From contig JAKSIC010000014.1 in the NCBI GenBank assembly GCA_024399015.1, forward strand, positions 1 to 64,000: a stretch of 64,000 nt of DNA, in the 5' to 3' direction. The notes under the pieces are model-generated. The model did no database searches. It was given only the letters and a program-made list of their open reading frames with translations, and had not been told where the DNA came from. Numbering within the stretch: position 1 is the first letter of the stretch; each line of letters starts with the position of its first letter. Both the position numbers and the translations under genes were made by a program. Of this stretch, positions 18,574 through 27,510 are shown piece after piece. Source of the DNA: Fibrobacter sp. (GTDB taxonomy: Bacteria; Fibrobacterota; Fibrobacteria; Fibrobacterales; Fibrobacteraceae).

Positions 18574-21500
18574 ATGCGGTGTTATAATATTTTCAAGGGA
18601 ATGTCCCTTGTACTCGCTTTTTGTGCTTCTTTTGCAATGGCCCAGGGCGGTAATGGCGGCCCCGGAGGAAACAAAAACAATAGCTATACGTTTACTGTCA
18701 ACTATGATGGTGGATCCCCCTATTACAGGGATGCCCAGAACAATTGCAAAATCGTTGGCCAGAAAAACGGAGTCTACACTTTAACCATAAACGGCAACGA
18801 AGGCACAACCGTCGCGTTGTTCAGTGATAACAAGTGCCGGACGTCCATCTACAATAAAAAAATCAGCGAAATTGTCGCAGCTGGTCAAACCACGGCGCAA
18901 ATTACAATTCAAGCAGGAAACAAGCCTACTTCCTCATCCGCCATGGAACCGGCAAAACCCGCCTCCTCCTCTTCCATCAAATGGCCCACACCGGTAAGTA
19001 GCTCCTCCAAGAAGGGAGGAAACCAGCCAGGTGGTGGCGCACAGCAGCCCTCCGGCAAGACCGTCATCCGTTTCCTGACTCCCTGGACCAACACCTCCGC
19101 AGTCCTCTTTGTAAACGGCGAATCTTCCGCCACCATGACCAAGGTCAAGAACTACTGCGGTTGGTTCGAAACCAGCCTTAATCCTCCTTCTGAAGGTCTC
19201 AACGTCTACTTCAAGCAGACTATCGGCTTGAACTACGTTGGCGCAGAAGGTATGGTCAACAAGGAACCTACTTCCGCCAGCTTCATCAGTCTCGACTCCA
19301 TCGCAGCCCTCACAGACACCATCTGGATTCAGGGCTACAAGAACGATGTCCCTGCGCTTTTCGCAAAGTATCCTGGCGTTCTGGGCGAATGCCCCCTCAA
19401 GAAGTTCCCGGTAACCGTTTTTGACTGGCTCCACGGTGACAAGGGCGACGGTGCAAACGGCAATGGCGCCGCAACCAACGGCGTCAGCGCAGACTTCGGT
19501 TCTGGCGGATGCGGTGGTAGCAATGCCAAGGACGATAAAGGTAACGGCTACATGAAGGGTATGGTGGATTACAAGCTCGGTACAAACGGCGTGCCCGTCC
19601 CCGCAGCCAACTTCCCCGCTGAATGCAAACTTACCACTCATCTCGACAAGTGGTTCCTGCCCGAAGTGGTCACCACAAAGAACGGCAAGGAGTACACCAA
19701 TATGACCTGCCGCGACCTGTACATCTCCATGGACGATGAAGGTTTCTGGCTGGCAGAAGTTTCCTCCGACAAGATTTCCGAGGGTAACGAAAAGAACAAG
19801 GGCGGTATGTTCCTCGTGGACGACTTCCAGTTCCTTGACGACGCTCAGACCATCAAGAATCCCTACTATGATCGCCTTAACGGCAGCGGCGGCACTCACA
19901 ACTTCGGTTTCGCCGTAAAGATCCAGGCTACCTTCGAATATGTCCCGGGTCAGTACTTCGACTTCTACGGCGACGATGACGTGTGGGTATTTATTGACAA
20001 CCGTCTGGCCGTGGATATCGGCGGCCAGCATCGTCAGGTAGCAGGTGCTGTTGACCTGGACACTATCGGTCAGAACAACGGCAAGAAGCTGGTTCCCGGC
20101 GAAACCTACAACTTCCACATCTTCTACGTGGAACGCCATACCAGTTCCTCCAACTTCCGTATGCGTACTTCCATCGACCTGCAGGTGGACGCCTCCATCT
20201 TCATGACCTCCGACAAGAAGGGATCCTCCACCAATTACGACATCTGGCAGATCAACAAGAAGAACAAGCTCTCCTGCGGTTACGATCCGAGCAACACCGA
20301 AGTGGATACTACCGGCGGTGCCTCCACGTTCCGTCTCACTGGTGGCAACTTGGAAGAACCTGAAATCCTCGGCATCGGCACTCATTACGAAGGCCTCAAG
20401 ATTACCAGCGACTCCACCTTCTCCATCGACTCTGCCGCAATCGTAGATAACGCAGCCTTGGCACCGGGCCACTACTACTTGGAAATTTCCTTGAAGTCCG
20501 ACCCCAGCCAGACCACCATTATCGAAATTACCATTCCGTCCTACCCGCTCCCCAGCGTCGCCTTCGCAGACGAAAAGTGGAAGGTTCTCGGTAAGGAAAT
20601 CTCCGGCAACCAGGCAACCATTGGTAGCTGGGCTTACGAAATCTATCCGGTGAACGTCACCTTCTACGAAGATCAGGCAACGGTCAATGACTATAACAGA
20701 AAAATCACTGTTAGCTCTTCTAACCCGCTGATCGACATTATCGACGCCGACGGAAACCCCATTTCCAAGGTGACCCTGAACGACAAGGCTCAGGCAACCT
20801 TCTACATCCGCGCAAATGGCAGCGTCAATAGCGCAACCATTACTGCCAAGGGTACCGCAGCCGCAGCCTCCTTCTGGAAGAACCTGACCTTCAAGGAACC
20901 GCCGATTCCCCGCGTTACTCTTGCAACCATCTACGACCGCAACGGTGATGGCCGCGGCGACAGCCTTTACGTAAAGTTCGACAAGTCCTTCGACGATTCC
21001 AACATTCTTGATTCCATCCAGTTCACCTTTGGCGAAACCTTCAAGGTCGTTACCAGCAAGAACATCAAGAAGGTATCCGGCAGCGAAATCATTGTCGTGA
21101 CTGAAGGCGCCTGCGACACCACCTCTGCTTGTGGCTTTGGCTCCAGACAGTATACCGGTGGCGAAAGCAGCACTCCTTATACAGGCAATATTTCCACCTG
21201 GGTCACCTATAAGGAAAACGGCAATACCCATAAGCTGAAAACCACCAACGATCCTGTAGACGACGGCATTGGCCCCATTATCGTGAAGGCAACCAAGGAA
21301 ACCCTGCGCGATGGTAACCGCAAGGTCACCGTCACCTTCAGCGAAGCTATTACCGAAGAATCCCGCAAGGAATTCTACAAGCAGATGTTCGAATACATTT
21401 GCTTCCGTTCCGGCGAAAACAAACTGCCTGAGGAACCGGTCCAGCAAGGCGGTAGCGGCAAGACACTCACCATGGTGTTCAGCCCCTCCACCCTGGATGC

Positions 21501-22593
21501 AGTGTTCCCCACCGATGGCGACCAGATTCGTTTCATCCCGGGCAAGTATGCCGAGGACTACAACGGAAACGTTCCCCACAAGAGCAATCCTTGGGTTACC
21601 ATCATCGGCGACCAGGAATTGACCAACCAGAGCCCGGGACTTATTGCAGTTGGCGAAGACCCCTACGGAATCATCGCCAATGACGAGCCGACCCAACCCA
21701 TTCTTGTTACCGACACCAAGAAGGACGCTCAGCAAATCGGCGACTCCCTCGGTGTTCAAGGCAACCTGGTTGACTTCGACATTTCCAAGATCATGGCAGA
21801 ACAAACCATGAAGGATGTGGCAAAGCTCGATGCCTATATCGCCAAGCTTACCGGAGCCTCTTCAGCAGACACCTCCTACGAAGTTACTGAAAAGACCGAA
21901 GCCGAAGCAACCCAGCAGCTCTTCTCCGATATCCAGAGTGGCGAACTCAGCGCAGGCCTCAGCGTAGAAGTTATCGATGCTATCCAGAAGGGAGAAATCA
22001 CCAAGGATAATTACACCAGCAAGATCAAGGGCGAAGATCTGGAAATTGTCAAGGAGCTGATCCAGGCAAGCATTGAAAACAGCCGCGACTCTTCCATGAC
22101 CGTTACTCCGCCTACAATCACTGGTTACGATGACATCTTCCAGCAGATTGTTAGCGGTGCCATTACTGAAAAGGATCTCAAGAAGGCTGGAGTCAGCGAA
22201 ACTCTCATCCAGGCAATCAAGGATGGCGTTCTGACTTCCTCCAACATTGAAAATTACCGCAGTGGTGAAGAATCCCTGATTTCCGAAAACGCTGTGGTTC
22301 TGCAGTACCAGACCCGCTACTATGATCACCTGGGTTCCTACGTTGGCGGCAAGGCCGGCACCATCAAGTGCACCGACGATCTCTACGGAACAGGCGGTTG
22401 CCTCAACAATAAGGGTAAGCTGTTCCTCGCCTGGAACATGCGCGACCAGAACGGCCGCTTGGCTGCAACCGGCATCTACATCGCCCGCCTCGAAGTCAAG
22501 GTCAAGGTCAACGGCAAGGTCACCATCGAACAGACCCGCGACAAGCTCTGGGGTGTTCGCCGCGGCAAAGGCGCTCCGCGCTTCCTTGACTAA
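18574..22593 (+). CDS. Fibro-slime domain secreted protein 2
   Basis: A 1,339-residue paralogue of the preceding protein. The ATG at 18574 follows AGGAGA. The signal peptide ends SFAMA. A Ser/Pro/Gly-rich linker (about residues 115-160) separates an N-terminal domain from the conserved region. The fibro-slime core is near 445-545 (GDDDVWVFIDNRLAVDIGGQHR, NFRMRTSIDL). The rest follows fibro-slime 1 block by block, ending in the same C-terminal module (LFLAWNMRDQNGRLAATGIYIARLE) and a basic WGVRRGKG tail. It is probably exported to the surface or medium; adhesion is the proposed family role. It differs from the first mainly at the N-terminus. Confidence 0.9.
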   Translation: MRCYNIFKGMSLVLAFCASFAMAQGGNGGPGGNKNNSYTFTVNYDGGSPYYRDAQNNCKIVGQKNGVYTLTINGNEGTTVALFSDNKCRTSIYNKKISEIVAAGQTTAQITIQAGNKPTSSSAMEPAKPASSSSIKWPTPVSSSSKKGGNQPGGGAQQPSGKTVIRFLTPWTNTSAVLFVNGESSATMTKVKNYCGWFETSLNPPSEGLNVYFKQTIGLNYVGAEGMVNKEPTSASFISLDSIAALTDTIWIQGYKNDVPALFAKYPGVLGECPLKKFPVTVFDWLHGDKGDGANGNGAATNGVSADFGSGGCGGSNAKDDKGNGYMKGMVDYKLGTNGVPVPAANFPAECKLTTHLDKWFLPEVVTTKNGKEYTNMTCRDLYISMDDEGFWLAEVSSDKISEGNEKNKGGMFLVDDFQFLDDAQTIKNPYYDRLNGSGGTHNFGFAVKIQATFEYVPGQYFDFYGDDDVWVFIDNRLAVDIGGQHRQVAGAVDLDTIGQNNGKKLVPGETYNFHIFYVERHTSSSNFRMRTSIDLQVDASIFMTSDKKGSSTNYDIWQINKKNKLSCGYDPSNTEVDTTGGASTFRLTGGNLEEPEILGIGTHYEGLKITSDSTFSIDSAAIVDNAALAPGHYYLEISLKSDPSQTTIIEITIPSYPLPSVAFADEKWKVLGKEISGNQATIGSWAYEIYPVNVTFYEDQATVNDYNRKITVSSSNPLIDIIDADGNPISKVTLNDKAQATFYIRANGSVNSATITAKGTAAAASFWKNLTFKEPPIPRVTLATIYDRNGDGRGDSLYVKFDKSFDDSNILDSIQFTFGETFKVVTSKNIKKVSGSEIIVVTEGACDTTSACGFGSRQYTGGESSTPYTGNISTWVTYKENGNTHKLKTTNDPVDDGIGPIIVKATKETLRDGNRKVTVTFSEAITEESRKEFYKQMFEYICFRSGENKLPEEPVQQGGSGKTLTMVFSPSTLDAVFPTDGDQIRFIPGKYAEDYNGNVPHKSNPWVTIIGDQELTNQSPGLIAVGEDPYGIIANDEPTQPILVTDTKKDAQQIGDSLGVQGNLVDFDISKIMAEQTMKDVAKLDAYIAKLTGASSADTSYEVTEKTEAEATQQLFSDIQSGELSAGLSVEVIDAIQKGEITKDNYTSKIKGEDLEIVKELIQASIENSRDSSMTVTPPTITGYDDIFQQIVSGAITEKDLKKAGVSETLIQAIKDGVLTSSNIENYRSGEESLISENAVVLQYQTRYYDHLGSYVGGKAGTIKCTDDLYGTGGCLNNKGKLFLAWNMRDQNGRLAATGIYIARLEVKVKVNGKVTIEQTRDKLWGVRRGKGAPRFLD

Positions 22594-22633
22594 AAAGCAG
22601 GGCGCAAGCCAGCGCTAACCGCTGAACGAAATT

Positions 22634-22668
22634 CAAAAAGACCTCGCAGAAATGCGAGGCCTTTTTAA
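22634..22668. terminator. Terminator between fibro-slime 2 and the RNase gene
   Basis: A CCTCGCA/TGCGAGG stem with A residues before it and a T run after it. It can act on both convergent transcripts. Confidence 0.8.
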
Positions 22669-22722
22669 TTTTCAACTTTGAGTTCCAAGGGGGAGTGTCC
22701 CCTACAATCTTAAGTCGTCAAA

Positions 22723-25700
22723 CTAAATAGTATTGAACTGTTCAGTAATGTCTTCGTTGTCCTTGTCGTACATCCAGTACTGATTGACATGAGCGTGGTC
22801 ATCTTCCACCAGGTGGATCTTGATGGCGTGCTTATGTTCCAGGTAGTTGTACACCAGGCATTCGTTCTTGCAGAGTTCATCCACAACAGCGGGGCTTACA
22901 ACCAAAGTAACTTCGCGCATGCGACCCTTGGTGTGAGCACGGCCTAGCCAGCGGTCGATCATGCCGAGAGTACCGGTGAGGGTACCGATGCGGCCACCGC
23001 CACAGCAAACGGAGCAGACTTCAGTCTTTTCAGTCATGAGGTTCACGCGGACGCGCTTACGGGTCACTTCCATCAAGCCGAACTGGCTAATGGGAGACGG
23101 ACTGATAGGAGCCTTGTCGCGACGGATTGCCTTGCGGAATTCCTGATAGACGCTTTCGCGGACAGAGTCATCTTCAATTTCGGGGAACTTGATGATGATA
23201 AGACCGCCCACGTCGCGGAGACGGAGCTGCTTCGCGATTTCATGGCAAGCTTCGTTGCAAGCTTCCAGATTGGGCTTGCAGTTCACCTTGATAGAAACCA
23301 GAGCTTCGGTCTGTTCAAGAATCAAGCTGCCGCCAGAAGGCAGCATCACCTTGCGCTGCAAGGAACGAGCGTACTCGTTTTCGATCTTGAAGTTTTCAAA
23401 CAAGCTGACCTTTTCGTTCCAGAACTTCACCTTGTTCAGCTTGTCCGGGGACAGGCGCTGCAGGTAGTCGCGCAGAGCGTAGTATTCATCGCGGTTGTCG
23501 ATGTAGACCACGTCAGTGTTGTCGCTGAAGTATTCGCGAACAGTCTGTTCAATGGAATCGGATTCTTCATAGATGCAGGTTTCGGCAGGCTGGTTCTCGA
23601 AGTTGAACTTCGTCTGTTCCCACTTCGCTTCCAGTTCACGCATCTGCTTGTTGATTTCAAATTCGGATTCGTTCAAGCCGTTGGTACGAACGATGTAGCC
23701 CACGTCGCGACCCTTCAGGCGCTTCACCACCTTCTTGAATTCGCGGCGCTTGGCCGGATCACGTTCACGCTTGGACACGCCAACGAAGTTGGTACCCGGC
23801 ATGCAAACCAGGAATCGACCGGCAAAGCTCAAGTGTGTGGTCAGACGAGCACCCTTGGTGCTAATCGGTTCCTTTACCACCTGGACCATGATCTCCTGGC
23901 CTTCCTGGAGAATCTCGTCGATGGAAATTTCCTTGGATGCACCGCTTTCATCATCATCGTCACCATATTCGCGACGGAGAAGTTCGTTGCGGTCCATAGC
24001 GTCTTCCTGATGGAGGAAGCCGGCCTTTTCCATACCGATATCGATGAACGCAGCCTTCAGCGCCGGAAGCACCTTCTGGACCACGCCCTTGTAAATGTTG
24101 CCCAGCACGCGGGTAGAGGAAATACCTTCCACCACCAGTTCCACCAGTTCGCCGTCTTCCATGATGGCGATACGCTTTTCGTAAGGAGTCTTACTGATGA
24201 GGATTTCGCGCTTGGCCTTGTTGCGGTTGTCGCGGCGGGAACGCTTCTGACCCGGAGCCTTCTTCTGAGTCTTTGCGGGCTTGGCCTGAACCACAGGCTT
24301 TTCAAAGTCGGCAAAGTTGTAAAGGTCCGTGATGTCTTCCTTGTTCTCGTTGTACATCCAGAACTGGTTCACATGGGCATTTTCATCCTGGATCAAGTCG
24401 ATGGTCATGCCATGCTTGTATTCCAGGTAGTTGAACATGCGGCTGCGGTCCTTGCAGAGAACATCCACAACATAAGGATTGGTCACCAAGGTCACCTGAC
24501 GCAGGCTACCCTTAGCCTTGGCACGAGCCATCCAGCGGTCGATCATACCCAGGGTGCTTTCCAAGGTAGCGGTACGGCCACCGCCCGAGCAAACCGGGCA
24601 GATATTGTACTTGCTGCCGGCACCATCCGGATGCACGCGCTTACGCTTGATTTCCATCAAGCCGAACTGGCTGATGGTAGCCGGGGTCACCTCGGCCTTG
24701 TCGCGGCGGATCGCCTTCATGAATTCGTTGTACACCGTGGTGTTGTCGGCCTCGGTCTCCATATCGATGAAGTCCACGATGGTCAGGCCGTCCACGTCAC
24801 GGAGACGCAGCTGCTTCGCGATTTCGCGGCAGGCGTCGATATTGGTTTCAAGAATGATCTTGCCCTGGTCCTTGCCATGGACCTTGGGACCGGTGTTCAC
24901 GTCGATGGACACCAGGGCGGCGGTCTGTTCAATCACCAGGTTGCCACCGCGGGGCAGGGGAACGGTACGCTGCAAGGAGCGGGCGTAGTCGTTTTCCACC
25001 TTGAAATATTCGAACAGGCTTTCGCCGGAACTCCACAGCTTCACCTTGTCCAGCTTGTCCGGGGACAGGGACTTCAGATCGTCGCGGAGGGAGAAATAGT
25101 CGTCACGGTTGTCGATATAGACATAGTCCGTGTTCTCGTTGAGATACTCGCCAATAGCACGCTGGGTAGAATTGGATTCCACATAGAGGCAGCCCGTGCC
25201 GTCCAGGGAAGCGAACTTTTCCTTGATGGAAGCCCACTTGGATTCCAGTTCCTGCATCTGCTGGGACAGTTCCGCCTCGGAAGCGTTCACGCCTTCGGTA
25301 CGGACGATATAGCCCACGTCGCGACCCTTATTGTGGTTGATCCAGCGTTTGATCTCGCTACGCTTGGAGGCGTCCTTCTCGCGCTTGGAAACCCTGATGA
25401 TGTCGGAATCCGGCATGCAAACCAGGAGACTACCCGCAATATTCAGGTGCATTGTCAGGCCGGCGCCCTTCTTGCCTGTCGGCTCCTCGGATACCTGGAC
25501 CATCACGCTGTCGCCTTCGCGGAGCACCTTCTCGATGCTTTCCACCACGGCTTCTTCCTCATGGTTCCTTCTACCCTTGGGGGCGTTCAAGTCCTTGGCA
25601 TCTTCCTGGAGCAACACGCCGTCGGCATCGAGACCGATATCAACGAACGCAAGCTTGCCTGCGATGACCTTCTTGACAATACCCTTATAGATATTTCCGA

Positions 25701-25824
25701 AAACCTGAACAGCTTCGCCACCATCTACGATCAATTCCGCCAGTTCGCCATCTTCCATGATGGCATAACGCTTGTCGTAGGGTGTCTTGCTGATCAGAAT
25801 CCCGCATTTACACTTATTCGTCAT
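22723..25824 (-). CDS. rng: Double-length ribonuclease E/G: active copy fused to inactive copy
   Basis: A 1,033-residue fusion of two RNase E/G catalytic modules. Copy 1 (about 1-505) starts ILISKTPYDKR and has an S1 domain, the 5'-sensor Arg-Thr pair (IVRTEGVNAS), both metal-binding aspartates (Asp308 in SIDVNTG, Asp351 in IVDFIDM) and a CPVC zinc link. A basic linker leads to copy 2 (about 535-1033). Copy 2 has the same order and keeps the S1 domain, the IVRTNG sensor and CSVC. However, the catalytic aspartates are replaced by Lys846 (SIKVN) and Lys879 (IIKFPEI), and about ten residues between them are missing. Copy 1 should process RNA; copy 2 should be catalytically dead but may bind RNA or dimerise. 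The ATG at 25824 follows AGGA. Confidence 0.92.
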   Translation of the reverse strand: MTNKCKCGILISKTPYDKRYAIMEDGELAELIVDGGEAVQVFGNIYKGIVKKVIAGKLAFVDIGLDADGVLLQEDAKDLNAPKGRRNHEEEAVVESIEKVLREGDSVMVQVSEEPTGKKGAGLTMHLNIAGSLLVCMPDSDIIRVSKREKDASKRSEIKRWINHNKGRDVGYIVRTEGVNASEAELSQQMQELESKWASIKEKFASLDGTGCLYVESNSTQRAIGEYLNENTDYVYIDNRDDYFSLRDDLKSLSPDKLDKVKLWSSGESLFEYFKVENDYARSLQRTVPLPRGGNLVIEQTAALVSIDVNTGPKVHGKDQGKIILETNIDACREIAKQLRLRDVDGLTIVDFIDMETEADNTTVYNEFMKAIRRDKAEVTPATISQFGLMEIKRKRVHPDGAGSKYNICPVCSGGGRTATLESTLGMIDRWMARAKAKGSLRQVTLVTNPYVVDVLCKDRSRMFNYLEYKHGMTIDLIQDENAHVNQFWMYNENKEDITDLYNFADFEKPVVQAKPAKTQKKAPGQKRSRRDNRNKAKREILISKTPYEKRIAIMEDGELVELVVEGISSTRVLGNIYKGVVQKVLPALKAAFIDIGMEKAGFLHQEDAMDRNELLRREYGDDDDESGASKEISIDEILQEGQEIMVQVVKEPISTKGARLTTHLSFAGRFLVCMPGTNFVGVSKRERDPAKRREFKKVVKRLKGRDVGYIVRTNGLNESEFEINKQMRELEAKWEQTKFNFENQPAETCIYEESDSIEQTVREYFSDNTDVVYIDNRDEYYALRDYLQRLSPDKLNKVKFWNEKVSLFENFKIENEYARSLQRKVMLPSGGSLILEQTEALVSIKVNCKPNLEACNEACHEIAKQLRLRDVGGLIIIKFPEIEDDSVRESVYQEFRKAIRRDKAPISPSPISQFGLMEVTRKRVRVNLMTEKTEVCSVCCGGGRIGTLTGTLGMIDRWLGRAHTKGRMREVTLVVSPAVVDELCKNECLVYNYLEHKHAIKIHLVEDDHAHVNQYWMYDKDNEDITEQFNTI

Positions 25825-25851
25825 TCAATTCCTAAAGTTCAATAAAACTTG

Positions 25852-25888
25852 AGAGTCGATAAAACTTCCCCATATATATGGGGACTCT
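25852..25888 (-). promoter_or_regulatory. Palindromic hairpin just upstream of the RNase E/G gene
   Basis: A perfect 18-bp palindrome at 25867-25884 (TCCCCATAT/ATATGGGGA), flanked by pairing AGAGTC and GACTCT. It lies about 40 bases upstream of the RNase start. An AT-rich -10-like element just beyond it on the minus strand would place the hairpin at or near the mRNA 5' end. Confidence 0.5.
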
Positions 25889-25904
25889 AAATATAATTAT
25901 GAAT

Positions 25905-25990
25905 TACGAAGGCGGGGGAAGCCTCCCCCTCGCTGCAGCCCTAAAAAGGTCTTCCGCTACCCCCTCTGCGGGGGCACGCCCCCGCAACGC
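25905..25990. repeat. GC-rich palindromes in an intergenic region
   Basis: Two strong GC-rich inverted repeats: GGGGG/CCCCC around 25915-25930, and TGCGGGGGC-AC-GCCCCCGCA at 25967-25986. They sit between the divergent RNase and lipoprotein genes and contrast with the AT-rich surroundings. They may be a dispersed repeat element. Confidence 0.5.
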
Positions 25991-26098
25991 CCCCAACCGT
26001 TGACAAATTGTACAACATATTTTTCAGCCAGCGCATCAAAAAAGTTTCGCCAAAGTCTATATTCTAACCGTAAGGAATTTGAGAAACCAGAAGGCTCT

Positions 26099-26656
26099 AT
26101 GTCCATCAGAAAACATTGGGGAAAAATCACCTTGAGTATCGCCGCCAGCTTCTGGGCCGGCTGTAACGAAACCACCGAGCCGGAATACATCCAGAGCGGA
26201 GAAAACATCTGCACAAACGAGCATGATACAAAATGTGTCACCAGCACTGTCATTGCCCTCTACGGCGTTCAGCCCAATTTCGACATCAGCTCCGGCAGCG
26301 TCTCCGGCGACTGCACCGAAGGTAACTGCGCAGAGTCTTCCTCTGGCATGGGAGAATCCTCTTCCAGCGTCAATAGCGAATATCCCTACGTGCTCTATTC
26401 CGATCCCTCGGTACACTGCAAGGACAGCACCGTATACGTTCCGTCTCCATGCGAAAACGCCTCCAAAAGCTACGCATCCACTGATGAAAACGCCCCTCTG
26501 TACGGCATCGTTCCCGTAGTCTGCTCCACACCGAGCCGTTACGATCCCATTTTCAAATGCGACAACGGCGATTCCCTTTCCACATACAGTTACAAGGAAA
26601 AGGACGGCATCATCTACACCAACAAAGAGTACGATGAACTATTCGGCTCCAACTAA
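26099..26656 (+). CDS. Hypothetical lipoprotein with Ser-rich linker
   Basis: A 185-residue protein. I chose the ATG at 26099 because it opens a signal peptide with lipobox FWAGC. The mature protein is Cys-rich (ENICTNEHDTKC, GDCTEGNC, VHCKDS, SPCENA, VVCSTP, FKCDNG), suggesting several disulfides. A Ser-rich linker (SSSGMGESSSSV) lies near the middle. No domain is recognised. It is probably surface or periplasmic. It may be co-transcribed with the two small membrane-associated proteins that follow. Confidence 0.6.
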   Translation: MSIRKHWGKITLSIAASFWAGCNETTEPEYIQSGENICTNEHDTKCVTSTVIALYGVQPNFDISSGSVSGDCTEGNCAESSSGMGESSSSVNSEYPYVLYSDPSVHCKDSTVYVPSPCENASKSYASTDENAPLYGIVPVVCSTPSRYDPIFKCDNGDSLSTYSYKEKDGIIYTNKEYDELFGSN

Positions 26657-26682
26657 GCCAATAATTTAATAGATTGCCCTGC

Positions 26683-26880
26683 ATGGCCCTGCTCCTCACC
26701 ATCATTTTCTTCGCCTGGTTTATCAGCGCCATCGTGCGCGGTAAGGTTTCCCACCAGGGCAGCGACTTTGAATTCAAGGAGCATCCGGTACAGTACATAA
26801 TCTTGCTCATCGCAATCCTCGGATTCGCCCTGTTCTGCCTCAATCGCTTCTTAAACGAAATCGGGATTTATCTCATCTAA
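26683..26880 (+). CDS. Small two-helix membrane protein (65 aa)
   Basis: The start was chosen at the ATG at 26683. Two hydrophobic helices (ALLLTIIFFAWFISAIV and QYIILLIAILGFALFCL) are separated by a short charged loop. It lies 26 bases after the lipoprotein gene and 6 bases before the next gene, so the three probably form one transcript. No family is recognised. Confidence 0.5.
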   Translation: MALLLTIIFFAWFISAIVRGKVSHQGSDFEFKEHPVQYIILLIAILGFALFCLNRFLNEIGIYLI

Positions 26881-26886
26881 TTCAAA

Positions 26887-27510
26887 ATGAGTCTCACCGA
26901 AGTCAACTTGAAAGACGAAAACTACCTCAAGGAATACGAAGCTCACATCCGTAAGCTTCCCTTGGAAGAGCTGTATGAAATTTTGAATGCGATAGAACAA
27001 GATCCAACTCCCGAAAGAGTGGAAATTGTAGCCCGAAGAATCCAACAAATCGAGGATGATGGATTTGACCCCACTAGAAAAAGCTATCTCAGAGAGCTTG
27101 AGGAATCGGAAGAAAAAATAAGGGAAGAAAAGGCAAAAGAAGATGCCGAGGAAAAAAACACGGAATCTTCTGAAGAAAATGATTCCATTTCAAAAACTTT
27201 TGAAGTAAGTTCCTACCCCACCCAAAAGAAACTTATCAAGCAACAAAAGTATAAGGCGAAACAGCAAAGAAAACGAGCAAGCCAAAGCCAAAAGAAACAA
27301 CACAGGCAAAACGGGAAACTCACTGCCGAAGAAAAAAAGGAAGTGAGCCAGTTTGTCGATGCTGTTCGAAAGAAATATTCCCACTACCCACGCTACTCAC
27401 AAGTCAGTGGTTTGTCGGCTAAAGAAACGGTGATATTCGCCACCGTTCTCATCATCATTCTCATTATCGGTAAGGCCCTGGGAATAGAGCCTCCCCGTTC
27501 AAGATATTAA
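26887..27510 (+). CDS. Hypothetical tail-anchored charged protein
   Basis: A 207-residue, strongly charged protein. Residues 1-160 are rich in Glu and Lys and probably form long helices or coiled coils (LRELEESEEKIREEKAKEDAEEKN; KQQKYKAKQQRKRASQSQKKQ). A single hydrophobic helix sits near the C-terminus (ETVIFATVLIIILIIGKAL), so it is probably anchored by its tail. Its stop overlaps the stop of the convergent HAD gene. AT-rich composition sets it apart from housekeeping neighbours. The function is unknown. Confidence 0.5.
   Translation: MSLTEVNLKDENYLKEYEAHIRKLPLEELYEILNAIEQDPTPERVEIVARRIQQIEDDGFDPTRKSYLRELEESEEKIREEKAKEDAEEKNTESSEENDSISKTFEVSSYPTQKKLIKQQKYKAKQQRKRASQSQKKQHRQNGKLTAEEKKEVSQFVDAVRKKYSHYPRYSQVSGLSAKETVIFATVLIIILIIGKALGIEPPRSRY

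Noticed and set aside
18934-21804. A 956-codon antisense frame across fibro-slime 2
   Set aside because: A mirror of the secreted-protein codon usage, rich in Gly, Val and His, with no start signal or known domain.
23242-25845. An 867-codon open frame antisense to the RNase E/G gene
   Set aside because: It is a shadow of the strong coding bias of the RNase gene: no ribosome-binding site, no recognisable domain, and His/Val-rich composition typical of reverse-complement frames.
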